The position numbers and the translations under genes were made by a program. 14,570 nucleotides of DNA from JAENVT01 sp031412355 (lineage in GTDB: Bacteria > Actinomycetota > Acidimicrobiia > Acidimicrobiales > Ilumatobacteraceae): contig JANOCR010000352.1 in NCBI GenBank assembly GCA_031412355.1, positions 1 through 14,570 on the forward strand. Direction: 5' to 3'. Numbering within the stretch: position 1 is the stretch's first letter; each line of letters begins with the position of its first letter. This document shows, one piece after another, positions 1 to 6,462 of the stretch. The notes under the pieces were generated by a model. That model did not search any database, was not told where the DNA came from, and was given only the letters and a program-made list of their open reading frames with translations.

Positions 1-653
1 GGCTGGAACAGTCGCGCCTTGGCCGCGAAGTAGCGCTCCTGGGTGCCATGCAGATCCAGGTGGTCGCGGCCGAGGTTGGTGAACACTGCAATTTGAAAGT
101 GGCACCCGGCAACGCGTTGCAGCTGGAGAGCGTGCGATGACACCTCGACGACCACTGCGCTGATGCCTTCAGCCACGAACTCGGCCAGGCGGGCTTGCAG
201 ATCCGGCGCCTCGGGCGTGGTGTGCGCCCCAGTGAGGGTGCCGATCACGCCCGAGACCACACCGTCGGCCTCGAGGATCGAACTGATCAGGCTGGTCGTC
301 GTCGTCTTGCCGTTCGTGCCGGTCACACCGATCAGCGTCAAGGCTCGAGCCGGGTGACCGAAGAACGATGCCGCCAACCACCCCATGGCGAGGCGAGTGT
401 CGGGCACCACCACCTGTGGCAAGCCGACGTCGAGCCGGTGATCGACGAGCAACGCGGTGGCACCAGCGGCGCGCGCCGCAGTCGCGTACTCGTGCCCATC
501 GGAATGCGCGCCCCTGAGACAGCAGAACAGTGACCCCTGTCGAATCCGCCGCGAGTCGAAAAAGACCGAGTCGATCGTCACCTCCTCGGAGGCGTCGGCA
601 TCGATCCGGTCCAGCCCCGCCTGCTCGACGACCTCGCGAAGTATGCGAGACAT
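1..653 (-). CDS. murE: UDP-N-acetylmuramyl-tripeptide synthetase MurE (partial, N-terminal 217 residues)
   Basis: MurE is the cytoplasmic ATP-dependent ligase that adds the third amino acid (usually meso-diaminopimelate in this group) to UDP-MurNAc-L-Ala-D-Glu. The visible part covers the N-terminal UDP-substrate domain and much of the central ATPase domain. Seen motifs: ATP loop GVTGTNGKTT (109-118), TTPEAP (145-150), EVSSHAL (170-176) and FTNLGRDHLDLHG (191-203), followed by AAKARLF whose Lys212 matches the carbamylated lysine of the family. The ATG at 653 is preceded by GAAGGA eight bases upstream, lying inside the ftsI 3' end, and only 5 nt separate it from the ftsI stop. Expected family length is about 480-500 residues, so the C-terminal ligase domain lies beyond base 1. 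It is the last visible gene of the dcw operon. Identification is secure; the third-residue specificity cannot be read because the C-terminal domain is missing. Confidence 0.96.
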   Translation of the reverse strand, partial: MSRILREVVEQAGLDRIDADASEEVTIDSVFFDSRRIRQGSLFCCLRGAHSDGHEYATAARAAGATALLVDHRLDVGLPQVVVPDTRLAMGWLAASFFGHPARALTLIGVTGTNGKTTTTSLISSILEADGVVSGVIGTLTGAHTTPEAPDLQARLAEFVAEGISAVVVEVSSHALQLQRVAGCHFQIAVFTNLGRDHLDLHGTQERYFAAKARLFQ

Positions 654-658
654 CGCTG

Positions 659-2749
659 TCATCCTTCGCTGTTCTGGCAGCCGTTGTCGTTCGGTGAGGG
701 GCTGACCTTCAACTCGTGCATGGCGATGGTGGCCAGGGTCGAAAACAGTGGTCCGGCGGCCTTGCCGCCGAGGCGATCCTGACTGGTTGGATCAGGTCGA
801 TCGATCGAAACCAGAATAGTCACCTGCGGGTTGTCTGCAGGGAAGTAGCCGACGAAGGTCGAGTAGTACTCCTTGGAGCCATCTTCCGCCTGATAGTCGG
901 TGTTGGTCGGCTGAACACTTGCCAGTGCCGCGTCGGGAGCCACCGGCGCGCCCTGCACGGCGTCCTTCGTCGGATCGGCCGTCGGCTTCAGCAGCGCCGT
1001 GCCCGTCTTGCCGGCAACCGACATGCCGGGCACCTTGGCGTACTTTGCCGTGCCATAACACACGACGTCTTTCATCATCGATGTCATTGTGGCCGCGGTT
1101 TCAGGCGTCACGACTTCATGTGAAGGTGAAGGCGGCGCATCGTGGGTCTGACCCTTGGCATCGATGGTCGACAGGACCAGGCGAGGCGCGACGTAGACGC
1201 CGCCGTTGGCGATCGTGTTGACGGCGGCGGCGAGTTGCAGCGACGTGGTGGCGTAGCCGTATCCGTATCGCGGTGTGACCTTCTCGGTGGCCTGCCAGTC
1301 GGCCGCTGGCTTCATGATGCCTGAGCTCTCGTCGGGAAGGCCGAGTCCGGTCGTGGACCCGAAGCCGAACTTGTGGAGGTAGCTGCCGAACTTCAACGTG
1401 CCGACACCCTCGGTCATCAGCACCGTTCCGATGTTCGACGAGTGCACGATGATGTCGCGCAAGCTCATCGGAATTTCTTCGTGGGGCTCGGCGTCGCGGA
1501 TCTTGAACTTCCACTTCTCATCGCTCTTGTTGATCGGCCGGTACGTCAAGAAGCCGGGGACGGAGATGGTCGTCTCGGGCGTGGCAAGACCCTCGTTGAC
1601 GGCCGCGGAGATGCTGAACACCTTCGCCACAGACCCCGGCTCGTGAGCGTCGGTTGCCGCGAGGTTCGCCGAAGTCACCTCGGCGACCCCGTCACTGTTG
1701 CGTTTCACATTGGCGCTGGCGTAGATGTCACCGTTGTTGACACCCATCACAACCGCCGTGCCGCCCATCGCACTCAACTGCTCGACGCGCCACAGCAACG
1801 CCTTTTCGACCTGGTACTGCAGTCCGCGGTCCAGTGTCAGCACGATGTCGCTACCAGGAATCGGGGCAACCGTCTCATCGCCACCGGCAATCGATCTGAA
1901 CTCGCGATCATGCTCCTGCGACCTCACACCGTCGACACCACGGAGGATGTCGTTGTATGACTTCTCCAGGCCGCCGGTGCCCTCCAGATCGGGATCGGTC
2001 CGACCGATCACGCTGCGACCGACATCGCCGTTGGGCAACACCCGCTTGTCTTCGCTGAGCGACGAGATCCCCGGCATGCGCAGCGCCACGACCGTCTGTG
2101 CCAACTCAGGCTCTATCTGTCGTGCCACGTAGACGAACGAGTTCTGCTTCGCGGTGAATGCCTCGGTCAACGACTGTTGCTTCTCCGGTGAAAGCTGCAG
2201 TAGCGCGGTCAACGTGCGAACCGTGCCGACTGGATCCAGCACGAGTTTCGGGTTGGCCGTGATCGTGCGGGCCGGCACTGACAGGGCGAGGTCGGTCCCG
2301 TCGCGATCGAAGATGGTGCCTCGATGGGCCTTGAGGCGTTGCTGCGTCGTTCGCTGTGACTTGCCGGCGGCGCGAAGCTCGTCGGCCTCCACGGTCTGCA
2401 GCAAGGTGATCCGTGCCAGGACGGCAAGAAACATCAGTGCCGCGATCACGAAAACCGCGACCAGGCGCCGCGACGACTGACCCGCCGTGTAGTTGCGTGT
2501 TGGGCGTTGCGGCACGGCGCGCTTGCGAAGGGCCTGCGCGTTGCGCTGATTGAGCTGCACGCGCCGGGACGGCTGCGAAACGGGTCGGCGCCGAGCTGTC
2601 GCGGGTGGTGGCACCCGTCGGTCGTTCTTCGAGGGCGCCCGCGACTGCGACGATCGCTGGGTCGGGGCATGCGAAGCAACCGATCTGTGAGTGTGCGAGT
2701 GCTGTCTATGGTGGCTCCGAGATCGGGCCACAGGATTCACGTCCCTCAT
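659..2749 (-). CDS. ftsI: Peptidoglycan D,D-transpeptidase FtsI (PBP3-type, class B penicillin-binding protein)
   Basis: This is the septal transpeptidase that cross-links peptidoglycan at the division site with FtsW. The 696 residues run as follows: a long basic cytoplasmic tail (1-95, rich in Arg, Ser, His, Gln), one transmembrane segment (about 96-117), a PBP dimerisation domain beginning with the typical HRGTIFDRDG (142-151), and a C-terminal transpeptidase domain. The active-site triad is intact: SVAK (373-376, Ser373 the acylated nucleophile), SSN (437-439) and KTG (581-583). It starts with ATG 8 nt after the ftsL stop and its stop lies 5 nt before murE, so it should be cotranscribed. 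No C-terminal PASTA domains are present. The dcw position makes FtsI far more likely than an elongation PBP2. The first 20-40 codons could be over-extended, since internal starts are possible, but all remaining coding space fits one frame. Confidence 0.96.
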   Translation of the reverse strand: MRDVNPVARSRSHHRQHSHTHRSVASHAPTQRSSQSRAPSKNDRRVPPPATARRRPVSQPSRRVQLNQRNAQALRKRAVPQRPTRNYTAGQSSRRLVAVFVIAALMFLAVLARITLLQTVEADELRAAGKSQRTTQQRLKAHRGTIFDRDGTDLALSVPARTITANPKLVLDPVGTVRTLTALLQLSPEKQQSLTEAFTAKQNSFVYVARQIEPELAQTVVALRMPGISSLSEDKRVLPNGDVGRSVIGRTDPDLEGTGGLEKSYNDILRGVDGVRSQEHDREFRSIAGGDETVAPIPGSDIVLTLDRGLQYQVEKALLWRVEQLSAMGGTAVVMGVNNGDIYASANVKRNSDGVAEVTSANLAATDAHEPGSVAKVFSISAAVNEGLATPETTISVPGFLTYRPINKSDEKWKFKIRDAEPHEEIPMSLRDIIVHSSNIGTVLMTEGVGTLKFGSYLHKFGFGSTTGLGLPDESSGIMKPAADWQATEKVTPRYGYGYATTSLQLAAAVNTIANGGVYVAPRLVLSTIDAKGQTHDAPPSPSHEVVTPETAATMTSMMKDVVCYGTAKYAKVPGMSVAGKTGTALLKPTADPTKDAVQGAPVAPDAALASVQPTNTDYQAEDGSKEYYSTFVGYFPADNPQVTILVSIDRPDPTSQDRLGGKAAGPLFSTLATIAMHELKVSPSPNDNGCQNSEG

Positions 2750-2757
2750 GGTTGCGC

Positions 2758-3279
2758 CTATCCGCCCGCGACTGACTTGACGACCTTGAACTCTTCGAAC
2801 ACCGGATCGCGTGCCTCGGTGCCGGGGTCGAACACCCCGCCCGCGCTCTGCTGCACTTCGGCGACGACCTCGGGTGCGATCTCGACGAACTCTGTCCTCA
2901 TGGCCGACGTCATGCCGAGCACCGATCCACTAGCCGCCAGGCGGGCAGGTGATCGCAGATCGGCGCGTTGGCTGCGCAGGTCGTTGAAATTGTTGCGCGC
3001 CTGGCGAATCTGCCGATCGACGAGGTCGAGCTCGACTTGCCGGCTGGCCAGTTGCGTCTGGAACGCAGCCGCGCCGAGCATCAGCGACGAGGCGAAGAAC
3101 GCTGCGAACGCCACCAGGCGCGCCGTACGCCGACGCCGCGGCACCACCGTCAGCTTCGGGCGTGGTACGGGCGCGACGCCGACCGTCGAGCGAATCATCG
3201 GTCGAGCCATCACACCGCCGTCGGCGTGCACGCGAACACGCGCAATCCCTAGGCGCTCGGATCGCAGGACAGATGCCAC
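2758..3279 (-). CDS. ftsL: FtsL-like division protein (septum formation initiator family)
   Basis: The gene occupies the ftsL slot between rsmH and ftsI. The 173-residue product has a basic cytoplasmic N-terminus, one transmembrane helix (about 53-73, preceded by RRRR), then a predicted coiled coil (about 76-110, with heptad-like Leu/Val/Ile spacing through QLASRQVELDLVDRQIRQ) and a short extracytoplasmic tail. This is the FtsL/DivIC architecture: FtsL couples the early ring to the FtsQLB-FtsWI complex that activates septal synthesis. FtsL sequences are poorly conserved, so the call rests on topology and position. The GTG start at 3279 lies 3 nt after the rsmH stop; an ATG at residue 24 (MARPMIRSTV) is a reasonable alternative start. 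It ends with TAG 8 nt before ftsI. Confidence 0.8.
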   Translation of the reverse strand: MASVLRSERLGIARVRVHADGGVMARPMIRSTVGVAPVPRPKLTVVPRRRRTARLVAFAAFFASSLMLGAAAFQTQLASRQVELDLVDRQIRQARNNFNDLRSQRADLRSPARLAASGSVLGMTSAMRTEFVEIAPEVVAEVQQSAGGVFDPGTEARDPVFEEFKVVKSVAGG

Positions 3280-3282
3280 AGG

Positions 3283-4242
3283 TCAACCCACCGTGCCGCG
3301 GCGCGGTGTGTCGGCAATTCGTTCGACGACGCGAAGGCGCGCGCTCGACGCACGTCGGTTCTCTGCCTGCTCCGTCGCATTCGGCGTGCGGGCCAGACCC
3401 CGAACGATGCGCACCGTCTGCACGGCATCGCATACGCAGGGCAGTTCGGGTGGGCACTCGCAGCCGCCCGTAACCGCCAGGCGCATGCGCTCCTTGACGA
3501 TTCGATCCTCACCCGAGTGGTACGACAACACTGCGACACGCCCACCGACGTTGGTGTTGGTGATGGCTGCGTCGATGGCCGGCGCCAGAGCGTCGAGCTC
3601 GCCGTTGACCTCGATCCGGATGGCCTGGAACGTGCGCTTCGCTGGGTGCCCACCAGTGCGTCGCGCCGGGGCAGGGATCGCCGCCACCACGACTGCAGCA
3701 AGTTCGGTCGTCGTCTCGATCGGGCGTGACGCAGCGATCGCGTTGGCGATGCGGCGGGCGAACCGCTCGTCGCCGTACTGCTGCAGGACCCTGGTCAGCT
3801 GGTCGACCGGGTAGCCGTTGACGACGTCGGCCGCAGTCCAGGCTTGGCCGCGGTCCATGCGCATGTCGAGTTCGGCTTCGTGTCGATACGAGAAGCCGCG
3901 CGCCGCTTCGTCGAGCTGCGGTGAGCTGACACCGAGGTCGAACAGAGCCCCCGAGAGGCTGTCTACTGAGAATGCTTCCATGGCGGTTTCTAGGCGGTCG
4001 AATCGACAGTGGTGAACCATCAGCCGGTCTCCGAAGTGGGCGAGCCGCTTTCGAGCGGCTGCAAGTGCGACCTCATCGCGATCGAGCCCGAGGATCCTGA
4101 GCCGCTCGTAGGTCTCGAGCAGTTGCTCAGCATGGCCTCCACCGCCGAGTGTTGCGTCCAGCAACACGCCGCTCGGTACCTGCTCGAACACCTTGGTGAT
4201 CTCGTCGACCATCACCGGTTGGTGGTGGAACGGCTCGGTCAT
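3283..4242 (-). CDS. rsmH: 16S rRNA (cytosine(1402)-N4)-methyltransferase RsmH (MraW)
   Basis: RsmH methylates N4 of C1402 in 16S rRNA, in the ribosomal P site, using S-adenosylmethionine. The 319-residue length is normal for the family. Seen landmarks: HQPVMVDE (7-14), the SAM-binding DATLGGGGHA (29-38) with GLDRD (52-56), the family signature FDLGVSSPQLDEAARGFSYR (101-120), TGGHPAKRTFQAIRIEVN (196-213) and SYHSGEDRIVK (240-250). The usual SFHSLEDR is altered at two positions here. A C-terminal CECPP...CVC cluster (261-271) is common in actinobacterial members. The ATG at 4242 has only a weak GATGGTGTG in front and overlaps the stop of a 10-codon mini-ORF (ATGA), so initiation may depend on upstream translation or on the structured leader described separately. 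It is followed by ftsL after 3 nt. Confidence 0.97.
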   Translation of the reverse strand: MTEPFHHQPVMVDEITKVFEQVPSGVLLDATLGGGGHAEQLLETYERLRILGLDRDEVALAAARKRLAHFGDRLMVHHCRFDRLETAMEAFSVDSLSGALFDLGVSSPQLDEAARGFSYRHEAELDMRMDRGQAWTAADVVNGYPVDQLTRVLQQYGDERFARRIANAIAASRPIETTTELAAVVVAAIPAPARRTGGHPAKRTFQAIRIEVNGELDALAPAIDAAITNTNVGGRVAVLSYHSGEDRIVKERMRLAVTGGCECPPELPCVCDAVQTVRIVRGLARTPNATEQAENRRASSARLRVVERIADTPRRGTVG

Positions 4243-4271
4243 CGCACACCATCGCGATGTCGTTCGCTCAT
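4239..4271 (-). CDS. Possible 10-residue leader peptide overlapping the rsmH start
   Basis: The frame encodes MSERHRDGVR and ends in a TGA that overlaps the rsmH initiation codon as ATGA. Its ATG is preceded by GGGGGA with a 6-nt spacing, a better ribosome site than the one directly in front of rsmH. The start codon lies within the 3' arm of the 20-bp inverted repeat of the leader, so stem formation would hide it. It is also the tail of a 75-codon frame beginning at 4466 that fills the whole gap, but that frame uses AT-ending codons about half the time, unlike real genes here, and its product resembles no family I know. Translational coupling to rsmH is inference; the overlap and spacing are seen. 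Confidence 0.3.
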   Translation of the reverse strand: MSERHRDGVR

Positions 4272-4472
4272 CTGCAGTCCCCCGGCCGGCCGGTGTCGCC
4301 GGGATGTCTCCCCGGTCAAACGAGACGGAAGCGGGCGGAGTAGGGGCTGTCCATCTTGCAGACCGGAGGACTGCAGATGAGCGAACGGATCGGATGATCC
4401 GTTTCGTCGGTCAATTCGTTGCCTTGCTCCTTTCGTTGAACTCTGATGTCGATCGGTGCGAGTCATCGCTGC
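4243..4472 (-). promoter_or_regulatory. Structured leader between mraZ and rsmH (mraW-motif-like candidate)
   Basis: This 230-nt gap is unusual inside an otherwise tightly packed operon and shows no convincing protein-coding signal. In transcript sense it holds: a 7-bp hairpin AACGGAT-catccg-ATCCGTT (4403-4384); the 5' arm of a perfect 20-bp inverted repeat (4387-4368); an inner hairpin CCGGG...CCCGG (4315-4299); GC-rich CCGG runs; and the 3' arm (4280-4261), ending 18 nt before the rsmH ATG. The first hairpin and the long stem share bases 4384-4387, so they compete at their edges. A conserved RNA called the mraW motif is known upstream of mraW/rsmH in some actinobacteria. I cannot confirm from memory that this sequence matches its consensus, so the link is positional. 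Confidence 0.5.
4261..4387. repeat. Perfect 20-bp inverted repeat with 87-bp spacer
   Basis: Bases 4261-4280 (cgttcgctcatctgcagtcc) are the exact reverse complement of 4368-4387. Pairing can extend inward with mismatches for about 7 more bases (cccggccgg against tccggtctg). As RNA the arms would form a long stem closing an 87-nt loop that contains its own small hairpin. No direct target duplication or transposase is visible, so an RNA-structural role in the rsmH leader is more likely than a mobile-element origin, though a small palindromic repeat element cannot be excluded. Confidence 0.85.
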
Positions 4473-4889
4473 TCACGCTGGGTCTCCGGCGATGTCGTCG
4501 GTTCCCTCTGCGTCGATCCGGGCGTAGCGATCTGGTGACCAGATCTCGAGCTTGACGAGGTTGCCGGCGACGATCACCTGGCTCTCCAGGTTGAGCTCGG
4601 CGTAGACACGAAGCTTTTCGTCGACGTTGACCCGGCCCTGCTTGTCGAGGGCGACCAGCACTGCACTTGAGGCCAGGGCGCGTTGCTGGTTCAGGCTCAG
4701 ATCGCCGCGCTCGACCTTGGCGATCAACTCCCGACCGAACACCTCGAAGGCGTCGGATGGGATCACGTCGACGCACTTGTCGGTGCCTTTCACCAGGTAG
4801 CAGTGCTCGCCGAGATGGGCGCGATAGGTCGCAGGCAGAGCCACCCGGCCCTTGTCGTCGAGTTGGCGCTCATGCGCCCCAACGAACAT
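4473..4889 (-). CDS. mraZ: Transcriptional regulator MraZ
   Basis: MraZ is a ring-forming DNA-binding protein of the AbrB-like swapped-hairpin class that represses its own dcw operon in the species studied. The 138-residue product has the two tandem SpoVT-AbrB-like repeats, each with the D-x-x-G-R core: LDDKGRVALPATYR (10-23) and LDKQGRVNVDEKLR (81-94). The start MFVGAHERQ at 4889 matches the family N-terminus and follows a purine-rich GGTGAGG. A longer frame back to 5030 would run through the promoter and MraZ boxes and is not credible. It is the first gene of the dcw run, with the TGG repeats in the expected place about 100-150 bp upstream. The C-terminal GTDDIAGDPA tail is a small, nonconserved extension. 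Confidence 0.95.
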   Translation of the reverse strand: MFVGAHERQLDDKGRVALPATYRAHLGEHCYLVKGTDKCVDVIPSDAFEVFGRELIAKVERGDLSLNQQRALASSAVLVALDKQGRVNVDEKLRVYAELNLESQVIVAGNLVKLEIWSPDRYARIDAEGTDDIAGDPA

Positions 4890-4976
4890 CACTCGCGCCT
4901 CACCACCTTCACAACTAGGTCGACCTGCCTCGACGCCGGAGAAAGGGCAAACATCCCTCGCTCCCCACTGGCCATC

Positions 4977-5006
4977 AGTATGTACCCCGAAGTGACCCAA
5001 AGTCAA
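4977..5006 (-). promoter_or_regulatory. Probable sigma-70-type promoter of mraZ and the dcw operon
   Basis: On the minus strand TTGACT (5006-5001) is separated by 18 bp from CATACT (4982-4977, four of six matches to the -10 consensus). Initiation near 4970 would leave an 80-nt leader before the mraZ ATG. The -35 lies inside the array of MraZ-type repeats, which suits repression by occlusion. The boxes are seen; activity is inferred. Confidence 0.6.
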
Positions 5007-5039
5007 CCATTTCTCCCCACCACTACCCACTTCTCACCA
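4995..5039 (-). promoter_or_regulatory. MraZ operator: five TGG-type repeats with exact 10-bp period
   Basis: Read on the minus strand from 5039 to 4995, the 5-mers TGGTG, TGGGT, TGGGG, TGGTT and TGGGT occur with 5-bp spacers, at + strand positions 5035, 5025, 5015, 5005 and 4995. MraZ of E. coli binds direct TGGGN repeats separated by 5 bp upstream of mraZ, and this arrangement matches in spacing, orientation and location. Three of the five repeats are perfect TGGGN and two have T for the last G. One repeat per helical turn places all of them on one DNA face. The array covers the -35 element. Confidence 0.8.
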
Positions 5040-5286
5040 TTCAAACGCCGCTGCGCAGGTTGTGCGTCGCCACGGGCTGTGCGCAGACACGACATTCGGG
5101 GCGGCGACGACGTGGAGCCCGGAACGGCCAAATGTCCGGGCGACGAAAACTCGGAACCACCAATCACACGCCACTCATGTGGTCATCAGCGAACAGACGA
5201 AATGGACTCGTCGATACTCATATTTCGTCCGGCCGACTCGGGCCCTTGCGGCGCGCCGCGTGTCGGTACAGCGAAGACACTTCGGA
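5040..5286. other. Intergenic stretch between the exchanger gene and the mraZ promoter
   Basis: I see no gene here in either strand: frames crossing it have no family resemblance and are extensions from neighbouring genes. The only structure noted is the inverted repeat at 5196-5229. The 3' end of the exchanger transcript and the region upstream of the mraZ operator both fall here. Confidence 0.5.
5196..5229. repeat. Inverted repeat GACGAAAT / ATTTCGTC, possible 3'-end hairpin
   Basis: Bases 5196-5203 and 5222-5229 are perfect 8-bp inverted arms with an 18-bp spacer. The repeat lies about 57 nt after the stop of the minus-strand exchanger gene, where a transcript end would be expected. There is no U-tract and the loop is long, so a classic intrinsic terminator is doubtful; a protein site or chance are alternatives. 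Confidence 0.3.
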
Positions 5287-6234
5287 TCAGCCAAGGACAA
5301 GAACTGCTGCGACGAACACCGGATACAGGGCCAGGAGCACGACACCCCGGGGGCGACGGATCATTCCGCCACGTGATGCGATCAGGACAATCCCAAGCGA
5401 GCCGAGCATCAGGATCCAGGGCAGGTGCAGGCTCGATGCGTCTGCGATCGCCAAGGGCCGTGCCAGGGCGCCGGCGCCGAGGGTCATCGTCGAGTTGTAT
5501 GCGAAGGAGCCGACGACCGCCGCGACGACCGCTTCGCTGATCCCTCGCCGTGCCGACGACCACGCGAGGACCACGAGTTCGAATGCGGTGGCGAACCCGA
5601 TGATGGTGAGACCGACCTTGGTCTGGGTGCCTTCGACGCCTGAGACGGCTTGCACGCCCTCGACGATTGCGACGGCCCCAACGGCCATCGCCGCAACCCC
5701 CGCCAGCACCATGCCCAACTCGCGGCCGACCCGTCCTGGCGGTTTGCCTTCAGCTTCGGCGATCTCTGCGGTCTCACCCAGCGCAGGCGGCTGACGTTCG
5801 ATCCTCCAGATCGTTGCGACGAACGCGGCGTAGGCAACCACGAGCAACAGCGCTTCGGGCCGTCCCACGTGTCCGTCCCACGAGAACCAGGCAGCGAGAC
5901 CACCGAGGGGGAGCCCGGCCAGTGCGTAGCGGCGAACGCGCCGACCGAATGGCAACGGCGCGATGCATGCCCCCACACCGATGGCGACCAGGCAGATAGC
6001 CACGTTCGCGCCGATCACGTCACCGAATGCGATCGCCGGGGCATCACGAAGCGATGCGGTGACTGCGGTGGCCAGTTCTTCCGGTTCGGCGCCGGCGAGC
6101 AGCAACGCCATCGCGAACGCGCTCACCCCGAGCCGAACCGACGCAGCCGCGAGATGCTCGGCGAAGATCTCTGCACCCCACACGATCAACCCGACGCCGA
6201 CAAGAACAACGACCAAGCCGACCACGACTTCCAC
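5287..6234 (-). CDS. Sodium/calcium exchanger-family (CaCA) membrane protein
   Basis: The 315-residue protein is very hydrophobic, with about ten membrane segments in two halves separated by a charged cytoplasmic-type loop (about 145-172). Each half carries an alpha-repeat typical of the CaCA cation antiporter superfamily: GVSAFAMALLLAGAEPEEL (36-54) with GDVIGANVA (71-79), and GLTIIGFATAFELVVLA (208-224) with GSFAYNS (242-248). The family usually has G-T-S-x-P-E followed by GNxxGSN. Here the first repeat reads GAEPEE and the second ATAFEL, so both are divergent although the acidic residues Glu53 and Glu219 remain. It would exchange cations across the inner membrane, but the substrate cannot be named. 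The GTG start at 6234 has AGGA eight bases upstream. It runs in the same direction as the MerR unit upstream and could be read through from it. Confidence 0.82.
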   Translation of the reverse strand: MEVVVGLVVVLVGVGLIVWGAEIFAEHLAAASVRLGVSAFAMALLLAGAEPEELATAVTASLRDAPAIAFGDVIGANVAICLVAIGVGACIAPLPFGRRVRRYALAGLPLGGLAAWFSWDGHVGRPEALLLVVAYAAFVATIWRIERQPPALGETAEIAEAEGKPPGRVGRELGMVLAGVAAMAVGAVAIVEGVQAVSGVEGTQTKVGLTIIGFATAFELVVLAWSSARRGISEAVVAAVVGSFAYNSTMTLGAGALARPLAIADASSLHLPWILMLGSLGIVLIASRGGMIRRPRGVVLLALYPVFVAAVLVLG

Positions 6235-6285
6235 GATTCAGATCCTGCCACGGCCTACGCCGGGAAGTGCTCCGCGAGGAGCTGC

Positions 6286-6462
6286 TCAGCTGAGCGAACC
6301 GAGTTCGCCGAGGGTGGCGTTGTCACCGGCGAGTTGGCGCATCCGGGTCCAGGTGTCTTCGAGGCCCCACATGCCGGTGATGAGGTCGTCGGGGAAGCGG
6401 AAGAAGTAGACCTCGTCGATCCGCATGCTTCGCCCGGTCGGCTCGAGTCCTTTCCAGGCGAC
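6286..6462 (-). pseudogene. C-terminal fragment of a SnoaL/NTF2-like (ester cyclase type) protein
   Basis: The frame from about 6462 to the TGA at 6286 gives AWKGLEPTGRSMRIDEVYFF followed by RFPDDLITGMWGLEDTWTRM and RQLAGDNATLGELGSLS. This is the typical last third of SnoaL-like polyketide/ester cyclases (GxEPTGr.v..dEvy.fRf.dg.I...WG.eD...r.RQLG). The N-terminal two thirds of the cone-shaped fold, including most of the pocket, are missing. The fragment is fused in frame to the remnant of an unrelated membrane protein, giving a hybrid 111-codon frame from 6621. It therefore looks like a deletion product rather than a working enzyme. The family assignment is from motif memory; the truncation is inferred from the usual 130-150-residue family length. 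Confidence 0.6.

Noticed and set aside
2507..3814. 435-codon plus-strand open frame opposite ftsI, ftsL and rsmH
   Set aside because: It is antisense to three securely identified genes, its product is Arg/Ser/Thr-rich without domains, and long antisense frames are expected at this GC content.
4261..4387. Inverted repeat as the ends of a miniature transposon
   Set aside because: No target-site duplication flanks the arms, the spacer is only 87 bp, and the position inside the rsmH leader favours RNA structure.
4239..4466. 75-codon minus-strand frame filling the mraZ-rsmH gap as a separate gene
   Set aside because: Its third codon positions are about half A/T, unlike neighbouring genes, the product is a polar Arg/Ser-rich string, and the region is better explained as structured RNA; only its last 10 codons have a plausible ribosome site.
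4890..5030. Upstream extension of mraZ by 47 codons
   Set aside because: It would translate through the MraZ boxes and the promoter; the family N-terminus MFVGAHE begins at 4889.
6284..6295. Perfect 12-bp palindrome GCTCAGCTGAGC at the end of the SnoaL fragment
   Set aside because: It has no spacer, repeats nowhere else noticed, and is explained by coding sequence for the terminal Leu-Ser-stop; likely chance.
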